A stretch of 64,000 bases of DNA from Streptomyces wuyuanensis (GTDB taxonomy: Bacteria > Actinomycetota > Actinomycetes > Streptomycetales > Streptomycetaceae), in NCBI RefSeq assembly GCF_900103455.1, contig NZ_FNHI01000031.1, positions 1 to 64,000 on the forward strand, read 5' to 3'. Position numbers and translations under genes: made by a program. Below, one piece after another: positions 49,201-58,917 of this stretch. Position 1 is the first letter of the stretch, and every line of letters starts with the position of its first letter. The notes under the pieces were generated by a model. That model was not told the origin of the DNA and made no database searches. It saw only the letters and a program-made list of their open reading frames with translations.

Positions 49201-50394
49201 TCGGTGCTGCCGAAGGCGTCGATCGAGGACAGCAGCGACTGCAGCGAGTCGCCGCTCATCTTCTGCTGGGGCTGGTTCAGGTGGGGCCAGTTGGGCCACT
49301 TCCCGGTCTGGCCCACCATCTCGACGATGGACTGGTTGATGTCGCTGCCGACCTTCGGGAAGAGCAGCGCGACGAGCTGGGCCTGGCTGCGGTAGGCGTC
49401 CCAGCCCGCGTAGGTGACGTAGTGGTGGCGTCCCCCGGCGACCTTGTGGACCTTGCCGTCGTAGCCCTGGTACTCGCCGTTGACGTCGTCGAAGGTGTTG
49501 GGGTGCAGCAGTGCGTGGTAGAGGGCGGTGTAGAACTTGGTCCGCTCCTCCTTCGTGCCGCCCTCGGTCCGGACGGTGTCCAGGGCGTCGCGCCAGGTCC
49601 GCTCGGCCGCCGTGCGCACCTGGCCGAAGGTGCGCGTGCCCACCTCGTGGGCGGCGTTCATCGCCGCGTTGGCGGTGCTGACGTAGCTCAGACCCACCGT
49701 CGCGGTGACCTTGGCGCCCTTGTCGAAGACGAGGTACGTGCCGGCGTCGTGCCGGGCCTCGCCGCCGCGTGCGGTGGCGGAGCCGGGTGTGACCGTGCCG
49801 CCCTTCCACGTGCCGTAGGACCTGACGGGCTTGTCGAAGGAGGCGGAGAAGTAGGCGCGGTAGCGGCCGCCCTCGTCGCAGACCGACGCTGCCTCCACCC
49901 ATCCCTCGACGGTGCCGCCCTTGACGGTCACCTCGCTGCCGAAGACCCGGTTGTTGGAGCCGGCCACGTCGAGGATGAGGGTGGAACCGTCCTTGTCGGG
50001 GAAGTCGAAGCTGCTGACCGCTGTACGGGTGGCGGCCGTCAGTTCCGCTGTGACATCGTTGTCGAGCCCGACGGAGTAGTACCCGGGATCCGCCTTCTCG
50101 CGGGCGTGGTCGAAGCCGAGGTAGTAGTCGGTGACGCCGCTCGCCGGGCTGGTCGGCAGCGCACCGTCCGGCAGGGCGCCGGTGTACGGTGTTCTGGGTG
50201 GTGTCGAGCCGGGTGCCGATGAACGGGTCGACCGCGTCGAACGCGCCGATCGCGGAGGGCTTCTCGGCCACGGCCGCGGAGGGCGGCACGACGGCGAGAG
50301 CGCTGAGGGCGAGCACGACCGCGGTGAACCGGCGGCGGCCCGGCGGGAAGGAGCGCGGACGCTTCGGCAGCGTCCGCGCGAATGAAGTCCACAT
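46290..50394 (-). pseudogene. GH92 mannosidase / purple-acid-phosphatase fusion, broken by N-terminal deletion
   Basis: The 5' end (from ATG 50394) encodes a signal peptide and FDAVDPFIGTRLDTTQN, the normal GH92 opening. At about 50190 the frame breaks and resumes as PYTGALPDGALPTSPASGV, so some 75-85 residues of the family are missing and the frame is lost. The rest of GH92 is intact (VTYAGWDAYRSQ, GNDDLGSLSAWYVW). After it come a beta-sandwich domain, an FN3-like domain (RIVLTPTGTPHASQAVTW) and a metallophosphatase with PGNHEYSG and MGHDHVYSRG. A phosphatase on an exo-alpha-mannosidase suggests use of phosphorylated mannans such as yeast cell-wall glycans. If the break is real the protein is not made whole; a sequence error is possible. 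Confidence 0.8.
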
Positions 50395-50595
50395 CGGGGA
50401 TGCGGCGCCTTTCGGGATGAGTAGGCGTCACCGGGGGTGACGTTCACAACGGAGTCACACTCGGAGCGCCGTCGTTCGCCCGGGAGGCGCCGGGGGGACG
50501 GTTTCGTGAACAGCGCGCGAAGGGTGGGGTGGATGCCCGCACCTGCAGCCTGACCAACCCGTTGCGCGGCAGGTGCAGCACAGTGTCGCTCAGCC

Positions 50596-50925
50596 TTACC
50601 GAGGTTTGGACGGCCGGGTCGTCCGAGCGCCTGAATCCTTGCGTTCCGCAAGCAGGAACAGGACCGCAGCGGCGGCGATGCACCCGAAGCCGACGCTCAT
50701 GCATGCCATGACCGTCTCGACGGAGGCGTCAGCGATCCGAGGGCCGCTGTTTACCAGCATGAGGGCGTAGATGCACAGCACGCCGTAGGCGCGAAGCCGC
50801 ATGCCTGCCTGTCGCTCGCGCATCCACGACGGTGTCCACCCGGCCAGGATCGCCACCGGCACCGGCAGCACGACCACCGTGGACACTGCCAGCGCGATCC
50901 AGTGGTACAGCGGATTGCCGTTCAC
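50596..50925 (-). CDS. Small membrane protein of unknown function
   Basis: 109 residues with three hydrophobic segments: residues about 7-29 (HWIALAVSTVVVLPVPVAILAG), 45-58 and 72-92. The C-terminus is basic (KDSGARTTRPSKPR). I do not recognise the family. The GTG at 50925 has AAGGGGGC upstream. It is 202 bases before the start of the broken GH92 gene on the same strand. Confidence 0.6.
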   Translation of the reverse strand: MNGNPLYHWIALAVSTVVVLPVPVAILAGWTPSWMRERQAGMRLRAYGVLCIYALMLVNSGPRIADASVETVMACMSVGFGCIAAAAVLFLLAERKDSGARTTRPSKPR

Positions 50926-51082
50926 CCCGGCCCCCTTGTCGTAAGCGGTCACCAGCCTACGGAGGATCGGCGAGGCACGTCCATGCCGAGCACCGCGAGC
51001 TTCCGGCGAACCTGCTCCGGTCGGAGTACGGGACGATCGATGGCGTTGCGGATGCGCCGACCACCGGGACGGCACCCGTCGA

Positions 51083-51778
51083 TCAGCCGTCCCCGGAGCC
51101 CGCTCCATAAGCCGCGGCGATGTCCTCGGACGTCGCCCAACGGCTGTACGTGGGCGACTGGGGCCAGCCGTCGGGCGAGTCCTGCCATTCCTCCTGCCGC
51201 CCGTACGGCAGTACGTCGATCAGCGCGAAGGTGTGGCTGAGCTGCTCGGTGCCCCGGCCGTTGGTGTGCCAGGTGCGGTAGACCGTGTCGCCGTCGCGCA
51301 GGAAGACGTTGACCGCGAATCCCGCGTCGGGGGGCGCACCGACGTCCGCTCCGAACGAGCTGTCGGCGGTCGAGTACCACGTCATCCGGTTGCCGACCCG
51401 CTTCTTGTAGGCGAGTGCCTCTTCGATCGGCCCCTGGGTGACGATGACGAATCGCGCGTCGTAGTTGTCCAGGAACTCCAGACGGGTGTACTGCGAGGTG
51501 AACCCCGTGCAGCCTGAGCACTGCCATTCCTCGCCCGCGAACCACATGTGGTTGTAGACGACGAGTTGCCTCTTGCCTTCGAAGACGTCCGCGAGCCGAA
51601 CGGGGCCGTCCTCGCCCTCCAGGATGTAGTCGGGCATCTCGACCATCGGCAGCCGGCGACGCTCGGCGGCGATGGCGTCGAGCTCCCGGGTAGCGGCCTT
51701 CTCGCGGACCCGCAGCGCCTCGAGCCGGCGCTCCCAGGTCGCGGCGTCGACGACGGGTGGCAGTGCGTGGGTGGTCAT
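51083..51778 (-). CDS. DUF899 thioredoxin-like protein
   Basis: 231 residues. It follows the DUF899 pattern: ALRVREKAATRELDAIAAERRRLP at the start, VYNHMWFAGEEWQCSGCTGFTSQ in the middle (with a CSGC pair at the redox position of the thioredoxin-like fold), NVFLRDGDTVYRTWHTNGRGTEQL and DVLPYGRQEEWQDSP at the end. The reaction is not known. The ATG at 51778 has GAGGGGA upstream; the open frame before it is not protein-like. It has no signal peptide. Confidence 0.9.
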   Translation of the reverse strand: MTTHALPPVVDAATWERRLEALRVREKAATRELDAIAAERRRLPMVEMPDYILEGEDGPVRLADVFEGKRQLVVYNHMWFAGEEWQCSGCTGFTSQYTRLEFLDNYDARFVIVTQGPIEEALAYKKRVGNRMTWYSTADSSFGADVGAPPDAGFAVNVFLRDGDTVYRTWHTNGRGTEQLSHTFALIDVLPYGRQEEWQDSPDGWPQSPTYSRWATSEDIAAAYGAGSGDG

Positions 51779-52125
51779 GGTCCCCTCACAGAGCTCGTGC
51801 GCGGTTTCGCTGGTACATGAGGTGGACCGCACCCGGCCCCGGAACTCATCGGTCGCGGTGGAACGAATTCGCCGGACCCGGCGGCATCCTCCGGCGCACT
51901 CCGTCCCGAGGGCGTCAGCGGGGGCGCGGCTGCGGCCGGACGATCGGACCTCGCAGTCGTCCGTGGGCAGTGTGCGACGAGGGTGCGCGGTCGCTGCGCG
52001 GAAGCGGCCGGACGCCGCACGGGGCTCCGGGCGCGCCGTGCGGCCGGCGGCCGTGCGGCCGGCGCTGTCGCCGATGCGGCTGGGATCGCAGGCCCGGCCA
52101 ATGGGAGAGGTCCGCTTCGCCCGGG
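51779..52125. other. Gap without a gene
   Basis: 347 bases upstream of DUF899. The sequence is Arg-codon-rich in all frames and shows no protein-like frame or strong hairpin. Confidence 0.5.
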
Positions 52126-52527
52126 CTACGGGTTTCGTGCGTCGGCGAGTTTGTCGAGTTCGCGCATCGCTTCGGCGTGGGCGCTCATCCGGCGACTCAC
52201 ACTGCCGCTCGTGAAGAGCGCCACGCCGACGACCGAAACCGGCACGGACAGCCCGAGGACGGCGACGGCTTCGGGCCAGTCGCGTTCGTTCTGGCACCAA
52301 TCACTGCGCTGCAGGCCCTCGTTGGCCGTACCGTAATCGGTCAGCAGCCGTGACTCGCATTCTGCGGGATTCCGGTCGTCGGGCTCCTCGTCGACCTGGT
52401 ACGGCGTGAGGAGCAGCAGGGCGCACCATGCCCACTGGAGCGTCGCCACGGCCAACAGACCGATTCCCCAGGCCCGTATCCGGCCGGCCCGGTCGCGGAA
52501 GTCGAGGTCGTACTCACGTGATCGCAT
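52126..52527 (-). CDS. Small membrane protein of unknown function
   Basis: 133 residues with two membrane helices: about 20-42 (WGIGLLAVATLQWAWCALLLL) and 91-109 (VLGLSVPVSVVGVALFTSG). The loop between them has three Cys or Trp-rich positions and is probably outside. The N-terminus (MRSREYDLDFRDRAGRIRAW) and the C-terminal ELDKLADARNP are typical of a Streptomyces family of unknown function. The start ATG at 52527 is the first in the conserved frame. Confidence 0.72.
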   Translation of the reverse strand: MRSREYDLDFRDRAGRIRAWGIGLLAVATLQWAWCALLLLTPYQVDEEPDDRNPAECESRLLTDYGTANEGLQRSDWCQNERDWPEAVAVLGLSVPVSVVGVALFTSGSVSRRMSAHAEAMRELDKLADARNP

Positions 52528-53033
52528 GGCGGACGAATCTACCAACGGCCCTTCGCCGCGTGACGCGCGCACCGTGCTCGCTCGAAGTGACCGAGGACGG
52601 CTCACCGGGGGCTGCCCCCGTAGCGCGTGCAGAGTGCGGCCGTCAGTGCCGGCGACGCCCCGCCCGCCGTCCGAGGCGGCGGCAGGCGGGGACAGCGGCG
52701 AGGACGTAGGCGCAGTTCCAGGAGAGCTGAAACCCTTCGCGGCCCACAGTGGGGTCTTCCGGGACGATGCGGCCCTGGCCGTCCTCGTAGGCGTTGGCGA
52801 CGTGCAGCATGTTGCCGGGTTCGCCCGTTGTGACGATGGCGTCCACCCGGTGCCGGACTCGAAGGTCGCCTTCCTGCTCGCCACTGAGGACCGCACCTTC
52901 TTCTCGAACGGCTCGACCACCGCCGGTGCCCCGGGTGGCATCGTCCGCCGGGAGCCGAGCCCGCCATGCCGCAGCGGTCGGCTTCGCCGCTCCCCTGCGG
53001 GCACACTCCGCTGCGGCCGCCACTCCCCTGCGG
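52528..53033 (-). other. Gap with a possible gene remnant
   Basis: About 500 bases. On the minus strand at about 52690-52840 one frame reads NMLHVANAYEDGQG, then PTVGREGFQLSWNCAYVLAAVP, which looks like a conserved protein, but no suitable start or continuation is found. It is probably a remnant; the family is not recognised. A direct-repeat-rich stretch lies at 52960-53040. Confidence 0.35.
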
Positions 53034-54560
53034 TCAGCTTCGCCCGACGCTGCCGTCAGGGCCTGGCGTGCTGGGCAGGACACGCGCGATGAGCAGCGCG
53101 ACGTCGTCGTGATCGCCGGGATGGCGCAGGCTTCGCAGGAGCAGGTCGCAGGTGTCGTCCAGGGCGCGTCCGGGCTCGTCCAGGAGGGCGAGCAGGTTCG
53201 TCAGGCACGCGTCGATGGGCTGGTCCCGTCTCTCCACCAGTCCGTCGGTGTACAGGACGAGCTGGTCGCCCGGGCCCAGGGCGAGGGTGACGGATTCGAA
53301 GGTGCCGCTGCCGACTCCCAGGGGGGTGCCGGTGGGCAGGTCGAGCAGCTTCCGTGTCCCGTCGGCGCGAAGGACGGCGGCGGGCAGGTGGCCCGCGAGC
53401 GCGATCCGCGACTGGGCGGTGTGCGGGTCGTAGACCACATAGGCGCAGGTGGCGATGGTTTCCTGTTCGAGCTCCTCGGTGATGCGGTCGAGGTGCTGGA
53501 GGACCTGCGCGGGGTCGAGGTCCAGGCCGGCGAGCGTGCGGGTGGCGGTGCGGAGCTGTCCCATCGTCGCGGCGGCACCGACGCCGCTGCCCATGACATC
53601 GCCGACGACGAGGGCCGTCTTGTCGCCGCCGAGCGCGATGACGTCGAACCAGTCGCCGCCGATCTCCACGGCGGCCCGGGCGGGCCGGTAGCGGGATGCG
53701 ACCGCCAGACCCGGGCCCGGCTGCGGCGAGGGCGGCAGCAGGCTGCGCTGGAGGGTGAGCACCGTGCGTCGTTGTTCCTGCACGGCGCGGTGCCGCTCGG
53801 TGACGTCGACACTGGAGGTGACCACGCCCAGGACCGATCCGTTTGGCGCTTCGAGCCGGTGGAAGGAGATCGACCAGGCATGCTCGTTCTCGGGGTCCGC
53901 CGGGGTCCGGCCGACCGTGTACTGGTCCAGGACCGGGGTTCCGGTCTCGAGGACGTCGCGCATCGTGGCTTCGAAGGAGGGGTCCAGGAAGGGCAGCACC
54001 TCGTGCACGTGCCGGCCCACGTGCTCGGCGGCGGGCACGCCGTTCATGCGTTCCTCCGCCGGGTTCACCGAGATGTAGCGGAGGTCGGTGTCCAGTACTC
54101 CCAGGCCGATCGGCGACTGCGACACCAGGCGGGCGGACAGCGCCAGGTCGCGCTCGAGCTGCCGTAGCGTCGTCTGGTCCGCAGCCAGTCCCAGGGCGTA
54201 GTAGTCGCCCTGGTCGTCCATGAGCCGCATGTTGCGGAACTCCACGAGCCGGGTGCCGCCGTCCTTGTGCCGTACGGGAAAGACCCCGGCCCAACTGTCG
54301 CCGCGCTCCATGACCTGCGCGAACAGTTCGATGACGAACTCCAGGTTCTCCTCGTGGACCAGCAGGCGGGCCGCGAACTCGCCCAGCGCCTCCTCCGCGC
54401 TGTATCCGAACAGGCTCTCTGCCTGTGGGCTCCAGAGATCGATCCTTCCCTCGGCGTCGAGGAGGACGGCCGCCACGCTCAGCAGGTCGAGCAGGCCACC
54501 GGAGGCGGTCGTGCCGGCGTCCCCCAGCGTGGGATCGGTCCAGGACCTGGCCACACCCAT
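53034..54560 (-). CDS. PAS-PAS-SpoIIE protein phosphatase
   Basis: 508 residues. PAS 1 is at about 22-135 (LDAEGRIDLWSPQAESLFGYSAEEALG), PAS 2 at about 145-265 (GLGVLDTDLRYISVNPAEERMNG), and the PP2C/SpoIIE phosphatase at about 270-500. The last has the core GGDWFDVI, VGDVMGSGVGAA, LAGHLPAAVLRADG, LYTDGLVERRDQPID and DDVALLIARV. It is expected to dephosphorylate an anti-anti-sigma factor in answer to a signal sensed by the PAS domains. The ATG at 54560 has GAGGAGG upstream. It has the same domain style as the gene at the left edge. A long non-coding gap lies upstream. Confidence 0.93.
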   Translation of the reverse strand: MGVARSWTDPTLGDAGTTASGGLLDLLSVAAVLLDAEGRIDLWSPQAESLFGYSAEEALGEFAARLLVHEENLEFVIELFAQVMERGDSWAGVFPVRHKDGGTRLVEFRNMRLMDDQGDYYALGLAADQTTLRQLERDLALSARLVSQSPIGLGVLDTDLRYISVNPAEERMNGVPAAEHVGRHVHEVLPFLDPSFEATMRDVLETGTPVLDQYTVGRTPADPENEHAWSISFHRLEAPNGSVLGVVTSSVDVTERHRAVQEQRRTVLTLQRSLLPPSPQPGPGLAVASRYRPARAAVEIGGDWFDVIALGGDKTALVVGDVMGSGVGAAATMGQLRTATRTLAGLDLDPAQVLQHLDRITEELEQETIATCAYVVYDPHTAQSRIALAGHLPAAVLRADGTRKLLDLPTGTPLGVGSGTFESVTLALGPGDQLVLYTDGLVERRDQPIDACLTNLLALLDEPGRALDDTCDLLLRSLRHPGDHDDVALLIARVLPSTPGPDGSVGRS

Positions 54561-55160
54561 ACCAGTCCTCCTCACAGCCCACACCGCGACCTGCGCAGTA
54601 GCGTGCGGCCCGGGCCCGGCCGGGGCACTCGGCCGCAGCCCCATCGTCCCCCCGAATGGGTCCCCCGTGCAGCCTCGCGGCCGCGAGCCCGTCGGTGCGG
54701 CATCCGCGCCCGGACGCCTCGCCCTGATCGGCGACGGGCGTGAAGCCAGGCGGAGGGGCGTTGGCGTCCGGCGCCGCATGCCGGGAATCCGGCGGTGCGT
54801 GTTGGACGGGCAGGGCCCGCCGCCGGCACTCGCGACCCCGCGTTCCCTACGGTCCACGGACGGTGACTCGGGCTGCGTGGCCGGCCGGGCCTGTGCCGGT
54901 CGGCAGCCCCTGGTGGGAACGCATGCCCGTCCGACGCCGTTGCCCTGGGCCGCTCTCCCGCCCCTGAGCACGGCACGGACACAGTATCGGGCAGAGCGCT
55001 GGAGGGGTCTCTCGGGCAAGGTCCCCGAGAGACCCCTCCAGCGCGAGGGTGCTGCCCGCCTCGACGCCCGCGGATCCATGCACCCGTCGCAGGACGACCG
55101 ACGGAGGCGATCAACTGGCGGAGGCGTTCCAGAGCGCCTCCGCGAACCCGACCGGGACCG
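54561..55160. other. Long gap with hairpin
   Basis: 600 bases without a protein-like frame. It contains the very long hairpin at 54996-55044. The left part should carry the promoter of the SpoIIE phosphatase. Confidence 0.5.
54996..55044 (-). terminator. Very long hairpin terminator
   Basis: A 21-bp perfect stem (54996-55016 with 55024-55044) and a 7-base loop, about 117 bases past the stop of the minus-strand receptor gene. Confidence 0.7.
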
Positions 55161-57923
55161 TCAGGGGCAGGGATGCTCCTTGCCCTTCGGGCCCCACCTG
55201 GTGCGTTCGTCGCCACGGGCGACCGTGCCGCACAGCAGCTCCGTCACGGGCTCGCCGTCCCGGCCCCGCAGCACCGCGAGGAGCTTGCCCTCCGTCAGCC
55301 GTCCGCCGCTCGCCACGCCGTGTGCGTCGATGTGGCCCGTGGCGCCGTCGAAACCGCCGCCGCCCAGGCCCTGGTAGAGCACGCCCTGCACCAGCCCGCG
55401 GTCCAGGCGGTCGTCATGGCCGCCGGTGGTGCGCCAGGCCTGATCTATGCCCTCGGCGAGGTAGCGCAACGCGTCCCAGGCGAGCGCGACATGGCCGTCC
55501 TCGCGCATGGCCCTGTTCCTGGCGCTGCGGTCGCCGCCGTACGCACGGTCGTACGCGGCGAGGAAGGCCGCCGCCTCCGGGCTCTCCGCCGCCAGCGTGG
55601 GTGCGTAGCCGTGCGAGACGTAGAAGAGGGACAGTCCCTTGAAATGGTCCCAGGGACGCTGGTCGTCCGTGAGGGCGTTGGTGACGTCGTCTCCCGCGAG
55701 CACGCTGATCTTCGGGCAGCCGCCGGACATGTGGGAGATCTCGGCCAGGAACAGCTGGAACTGGCTGGCCCGTGCGGACCACACCACCGCCGTCCGCGGT
55801 TCCTCACTCACCGCACGGCACACCTCACGGGCCAGGTCCTCGACGGTCGGGATCGGCCGGCCGCCGAGTGCGCCCGGTATCGGGTCCGGCTCCGGCGCGT
55901 CGGTGGGTGTGTAGAGCAGGACGTCCGTGCGCCCCGCTCCGTATGCCGCGCGGAAGGAGGCGGCCAGGCTGTTGCTGTAGGCGTCGGTGGCGTCGGCGAC
56001 CAGACTCACCCGGCGCACCGGCCGGCCGCCCTCGGTGATCCCGGCGCCGGAGGCGAACGCGGCCATCAGCTCGGCGGCCCGCGCGTCCGTCGCTGCCGTC
56101 TGGTAGTAGTGCGTGCCCTGCCGCAGGAGTTCGTCGGCGGTGCCCGAAGTGCCGACCATCGGGATGCCTGCCTTGTCGAGGATGCGCATGGCCTCGTACG
56201 TCTTGCGGCGGCTCTGGCCGAAACCGACGACACCCGCGATGGTCGGGTCGCTCGCGGCGAGCTCCGCGATCCGCTCGGCGACGGCGGGCGCGTCCTTGAA
56301 ACGGTCACCGGCATTGGCGGCGAGCACCCGCAGCGGGACGCGTTCGCCGGAGCGCAGTGCCTGCGCGTTGATGTGCCGCTGAGCCACCGCGATGCCCCTC
56401 AACTCGGCCAGCGTGCCCCCGCGCACGGGGTCCTCGGCGTCCTTTCCTCCCGTGAGCGGGCCGAAGTAGACGACGGTGCGGCGTCCGGGGCGCGGGTCGT
56501 CGGCGGGCCGGCCGGCGAGTTCCTCGTCGACCTCCTCGTTCTGTCGCTCGATCTGCTCCAGCACGGCCTGTACGGCCTGCTCGCTCGGCCCCTTGCCGAA
56601 GCCCGCGGAGCCTTCGCCGACCCCGACGCACTGCCCGTCGGTGCCGAGGAAGGTGGAGCCCTGGCAGGGGTCGTCCTCCTCGCCGTTCCACGTGCCGGGC
56701 ACGAGGACGAAGCCGGCGGCGACCACGACGGCGAGCGCCGCCGCGCCGAGCGCCCCGGCCACCTCGGCACCGGGACCCCAGCGCGGCGACGGCGTCACCA
56801 GCGTCGGCCAGCGGCCCAGCCAGTACACCGCGGCCTGATCCTCCTCGGGCCCCTCGGCGACCGGCACGACGATGCCGGTCGGCTGGTCCGGCAGCATCCC
56901 GCGACGCTCGATGTTGATCAACTCGGCGCCGGCCTGGGCGAGGCCCGTGGCGTGGATGTCGGGGATGCGCGCGGCCAGCGAACGTACGCCGCCCGCCACC
57001 GCGAACACCGACGTGCAGCGCAGGTCGTCCACGGCGGACCGCAGCTCGCGCAGGAAACGCTGGACGCGCGAGTCCTCGTGGCCCGCCTCGTCGAAGAGCA
57101 GCACGAAGCGGGTGGTGCGCCGGCGGCGCCACGGGTTGAGGAAGCGGGTCCGGCATGCCCGGTCGAGGTCTGAGAGCACGGCCTGCATGAGCACCCGGTC
57201 CATGCGCTCGGGCTCGTCGACGAGCTCGCCCTGGACGAGGTCGAGAGCGGAGCGGAAGAAGTCGGTGGGCGGGCTGCCCTGCTGCTGGCGCACCCAGCGT
57301 GCGTACCAGCGGGGGTTGCGGGGCTTCCCGAGCATGCGGCGGTTCGCCCGGCGTCCGTAGAGGGCCCGCGGCAGGCGCTGGAAGAGCGGGCCCGCGACGA
57401 AGTTCCACAGCAGTTCCAGGAGCGTGCCGCCGTTGGCCTGGTCACGGCCGCCGAGCCACCACAGGACCTGGGCCAGGGGCGACCATTGGCGATGCTGTGC
57501 GTAGCAGTGGTTGCGCAGTTCCGTGTGGCGGCGCTCCATGAGCCCGTCGAGGGCGGGGGCGGTGACGACGGAGCGCAGTAACCGGTAGCTGTGTAGGTGC
57601 AGTTCGCCCGTGCCCGGCGGCATGGTCTCCCTGAGCTGGTTCGTGAGCAGCTCGAAGAGGTGCAGCGGCGGCGGGTCGGCGCCGTCCGGGATCTGCGGGA
57701 TGTGCGCATGCGGGGCGAGCACCTCGCTGCGGCCGCGCATCCGCGAGCGGAGCCCTGCGACTATCCGGCGACCCGCGTCGCCGCCGTCCGGCTCATGGAG
57801 CAGGACGACCGGCACTCTGCTGCGGCTGCGCCGTGACTGCACCACCAGCTTGTCGAACGCGTCGACGAAACGATCGACGCCGGGATAGGCCGGAATGCGG
57901 CTCTGAGGATCCCCCGTGCTCAT
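55161..57923 (-). CDS. Receptor-like protein: inner NTPase-like domain, one helix, outer solute-binding domain
   Basis: 920 residues. The inner part (about 1-370) has VVLLHEPDGGD in the place of a P-loop but without GK[ST], and later FVLLFDEAGHED, which resembles a Walker B. One membrane helix follows (about 405-425, GALGAAALAVVVAAGFVLV). Outside (about 440-920) is a type I periplasmic-binding domain of the branched-chain amino-acid type with VVYFGPLTGG, IAVAQRHINAQ, VVGFGQSRRK, GIPMVGTSGTADELL and ALAWDALRYLAEGID. No permease or ABC ATPase is encoded next to it, so it is more likely a ligand receptor than a transporter part. The ATG at 57923 has AAGGGGGC upstream. Confidence 0.8.
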   Translation of the reverse strand: MSTGDPQSRIPAYPGVDRFVDAFDKLVVQSRRSRSRVPVVLLHEPDGGDAGRRIVAGLRSRMRGRSEVLAPHAHIPQIPDGADPPPLHLFELLTNQLRETMPPGTGELHLHSYRLLRSVVTAPALDGLMERRHTELRNHCYAQHRQWSPLAQVLWWLGGRDQANGGTLLELLWNFVAGPLFQRLPRALYGRRANRRMLGKPRNPRWYARWVRQQQGSPPTDFFRSALDLVQGELVDEPERMDRVLMQAVLSDLDRACRTRFLNPWRRRRTTRFVLLFDEAGHEDSRVQRFLRELRSAVDDLRCTSVFAVAGGVRSLAARIPDIHATGLAQAGAELINIERRGMLPDQPTGIVVPVAEGPEEDQAAVYWLGRWPTLVTPSPRWGPGAEVAGALGAAALAVVVAAGFVLVPGTWNGEEDDPCQGSTFLGTDGQCVGVGEGSAGFGKGPSEQAVQAVLEQIERQNEEVDEELAGRPADDPRPGRRTVVYFGPLTGGKDAEDPVRGGTLAELRGIAVAQRHINAQALRSGERVPLRVLAANAGDRFKDAPAVAERIAELAASDPTIAGVVGFGQSRRKTYEAMRILDKAGIPMVGTSGTADELLRQGTHYYQTAATDARAAELMAAFASGAGITEGGRPVRRVSLVADATDAYSNSLAASFRAAYGAGRTDVLLYTPTDAPEPDPIPGALGGRPIPTVEDLAREVCRAVSEEPRTAVVWSARASQFQLFLAEISHMSGGCPKISVLAGDDVTNALTDDQRPWDHFKGLSLFYVSHGYAPTLAAESPEAAAFLAAYDRAYGGDRSARNRAMREDGHVALAWDALRYLAEGIDQAWRTTGGHDDRLDRGLVQGVLYQGLGGGGFDGATGHIDAHGVASGGRLTEGKLLAVLRGRDGEPVTELLCGTVARGDERTRWGPKGKEHPCP

Positions 57924-58410
57924 GTGCAGCCCCCTTCGTCTCCCCCGGGATACAGCTCTGCCATCGGTCAACCGGTCCACATGTGGGCAGAGTTAATCAT
58001 CCGTCACTGACAGTCGGGCCGGGATCCGTCCGGCAAATGATCTTCATGTGGTTCGCGGAGCCGGAGGAAGAGTGACACGGCCCCAAAGACCTGCCCGGCG
58101 GCAGCGGCCGGCCGGCGCGTTGGTCGCCCCCGACAGCGAAGCTCCGAGTGGAGGCGTGACCGTGCCCGGGATGACGGTGCCTGCGCCGGCGGTCTGGAGC
58201 GTGTTGCGACAGCGGCTCCGTCCGCCCGCATGGCGGGGGCTCGGCGTCTGGTGCGTGCGAGCAAGGCGGGGGATCATCCTCGTCCTGGACGCACTCGGAT
58301 GACTCCGACGACTTCACACACCGATGATCACCGGTGGCCGCGGCCCTTCCCGGACCAGCCCCAGAGCCTCGGCAAAGTCGCGTGATGTCTGGTTCTGAGA
58401 GGATCGCAGC
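57924..58410. other. Gap without a gene
   Basis: About 490 bases between the receptor gene and a divergent small gene. No protein-like frame, RNA gene or strong hairpin was seen. Confidence 0.5.
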
Positions 58411-58917
58411 GTGTTCAACTTCGGGATCGAAAGCTACCGGCCTCAATGGCTGAACGGTCGCTCCGCGGTCGTGGCAGGCCATGGTTGGCAACTGCGTGCG
58501 TTCGTCGGCCGTCCGTTGACCCATGTCTGGCTGGTCTGGGACGTTCAGGACGACGAGTGGTTCTCCGACTGCCCGGTCCTGCTCGACTTCAGGGGAGAAC
58601 AGGTTGAGATCAACCACCAAAGGCTCGACGACCTCTCGATCACCTGGAACACGGTGGTCCCCCACCAGCCGGTCCTGTGGGCCGACTTCGATCTCCAGTG
58701 GCGCCACGACATGCGCGCCGAACTGCACGCCCTCCAGGGCCAGACCCTTCAGGACGTAGAGCTCCTCGAGTGGACCGGGAGCGACATGGCCCAGGGCGCA
58801 GTCGCCGTCAGCTTCCGCTTCCCGCACAGCCAACTGACGATCGCCAACGCCCTCGACGAGAATGGGCTGGCCTTCGGGCCACCAGAGTCGCACTACCGGC
58901 GTCACTCACTGCGCTGA
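58411..58917 (+). CDS. Hypothetical protein, Trp-rich
   Basis: 168 residues, soluble, acidic and unusually rich in Trp and His (for example HVWLVWDVQDDEWFSD and LSITWNTV). There is no signal peptide or membrane helix. I do not recognise the family. The GTG at 58411 has GAGAGGA upstream. With the next two genes it forms a group of small orphan proteins next to a SUKH-family gene, a setting seen for immunity-type genes, but that is only a hint. Confidence 0.65.
   Translation: MFNFGIESYRPQWLNGRSAVVAGHGWQLRAFVGRPLTHVWLVWDVQDDEWFSDCPVLLDFRGEQVEINHQRLDDLSITWNTVVPHQPVLWADFDLQWRHDMRAELHALQGQTLQDVELLEWTGSDMAQGAVAVSFRFPHSQLTIANALDENGLAFGPPESHYRRHSLR

Noticed and set aside
45408..50222. A 1600-codon open frame on the plus strand across the lipoprotein and GH92 region
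   Set aside because: It is Arg/Gly/Val-rich text with no domain, and lies over clear protein families in other frames.
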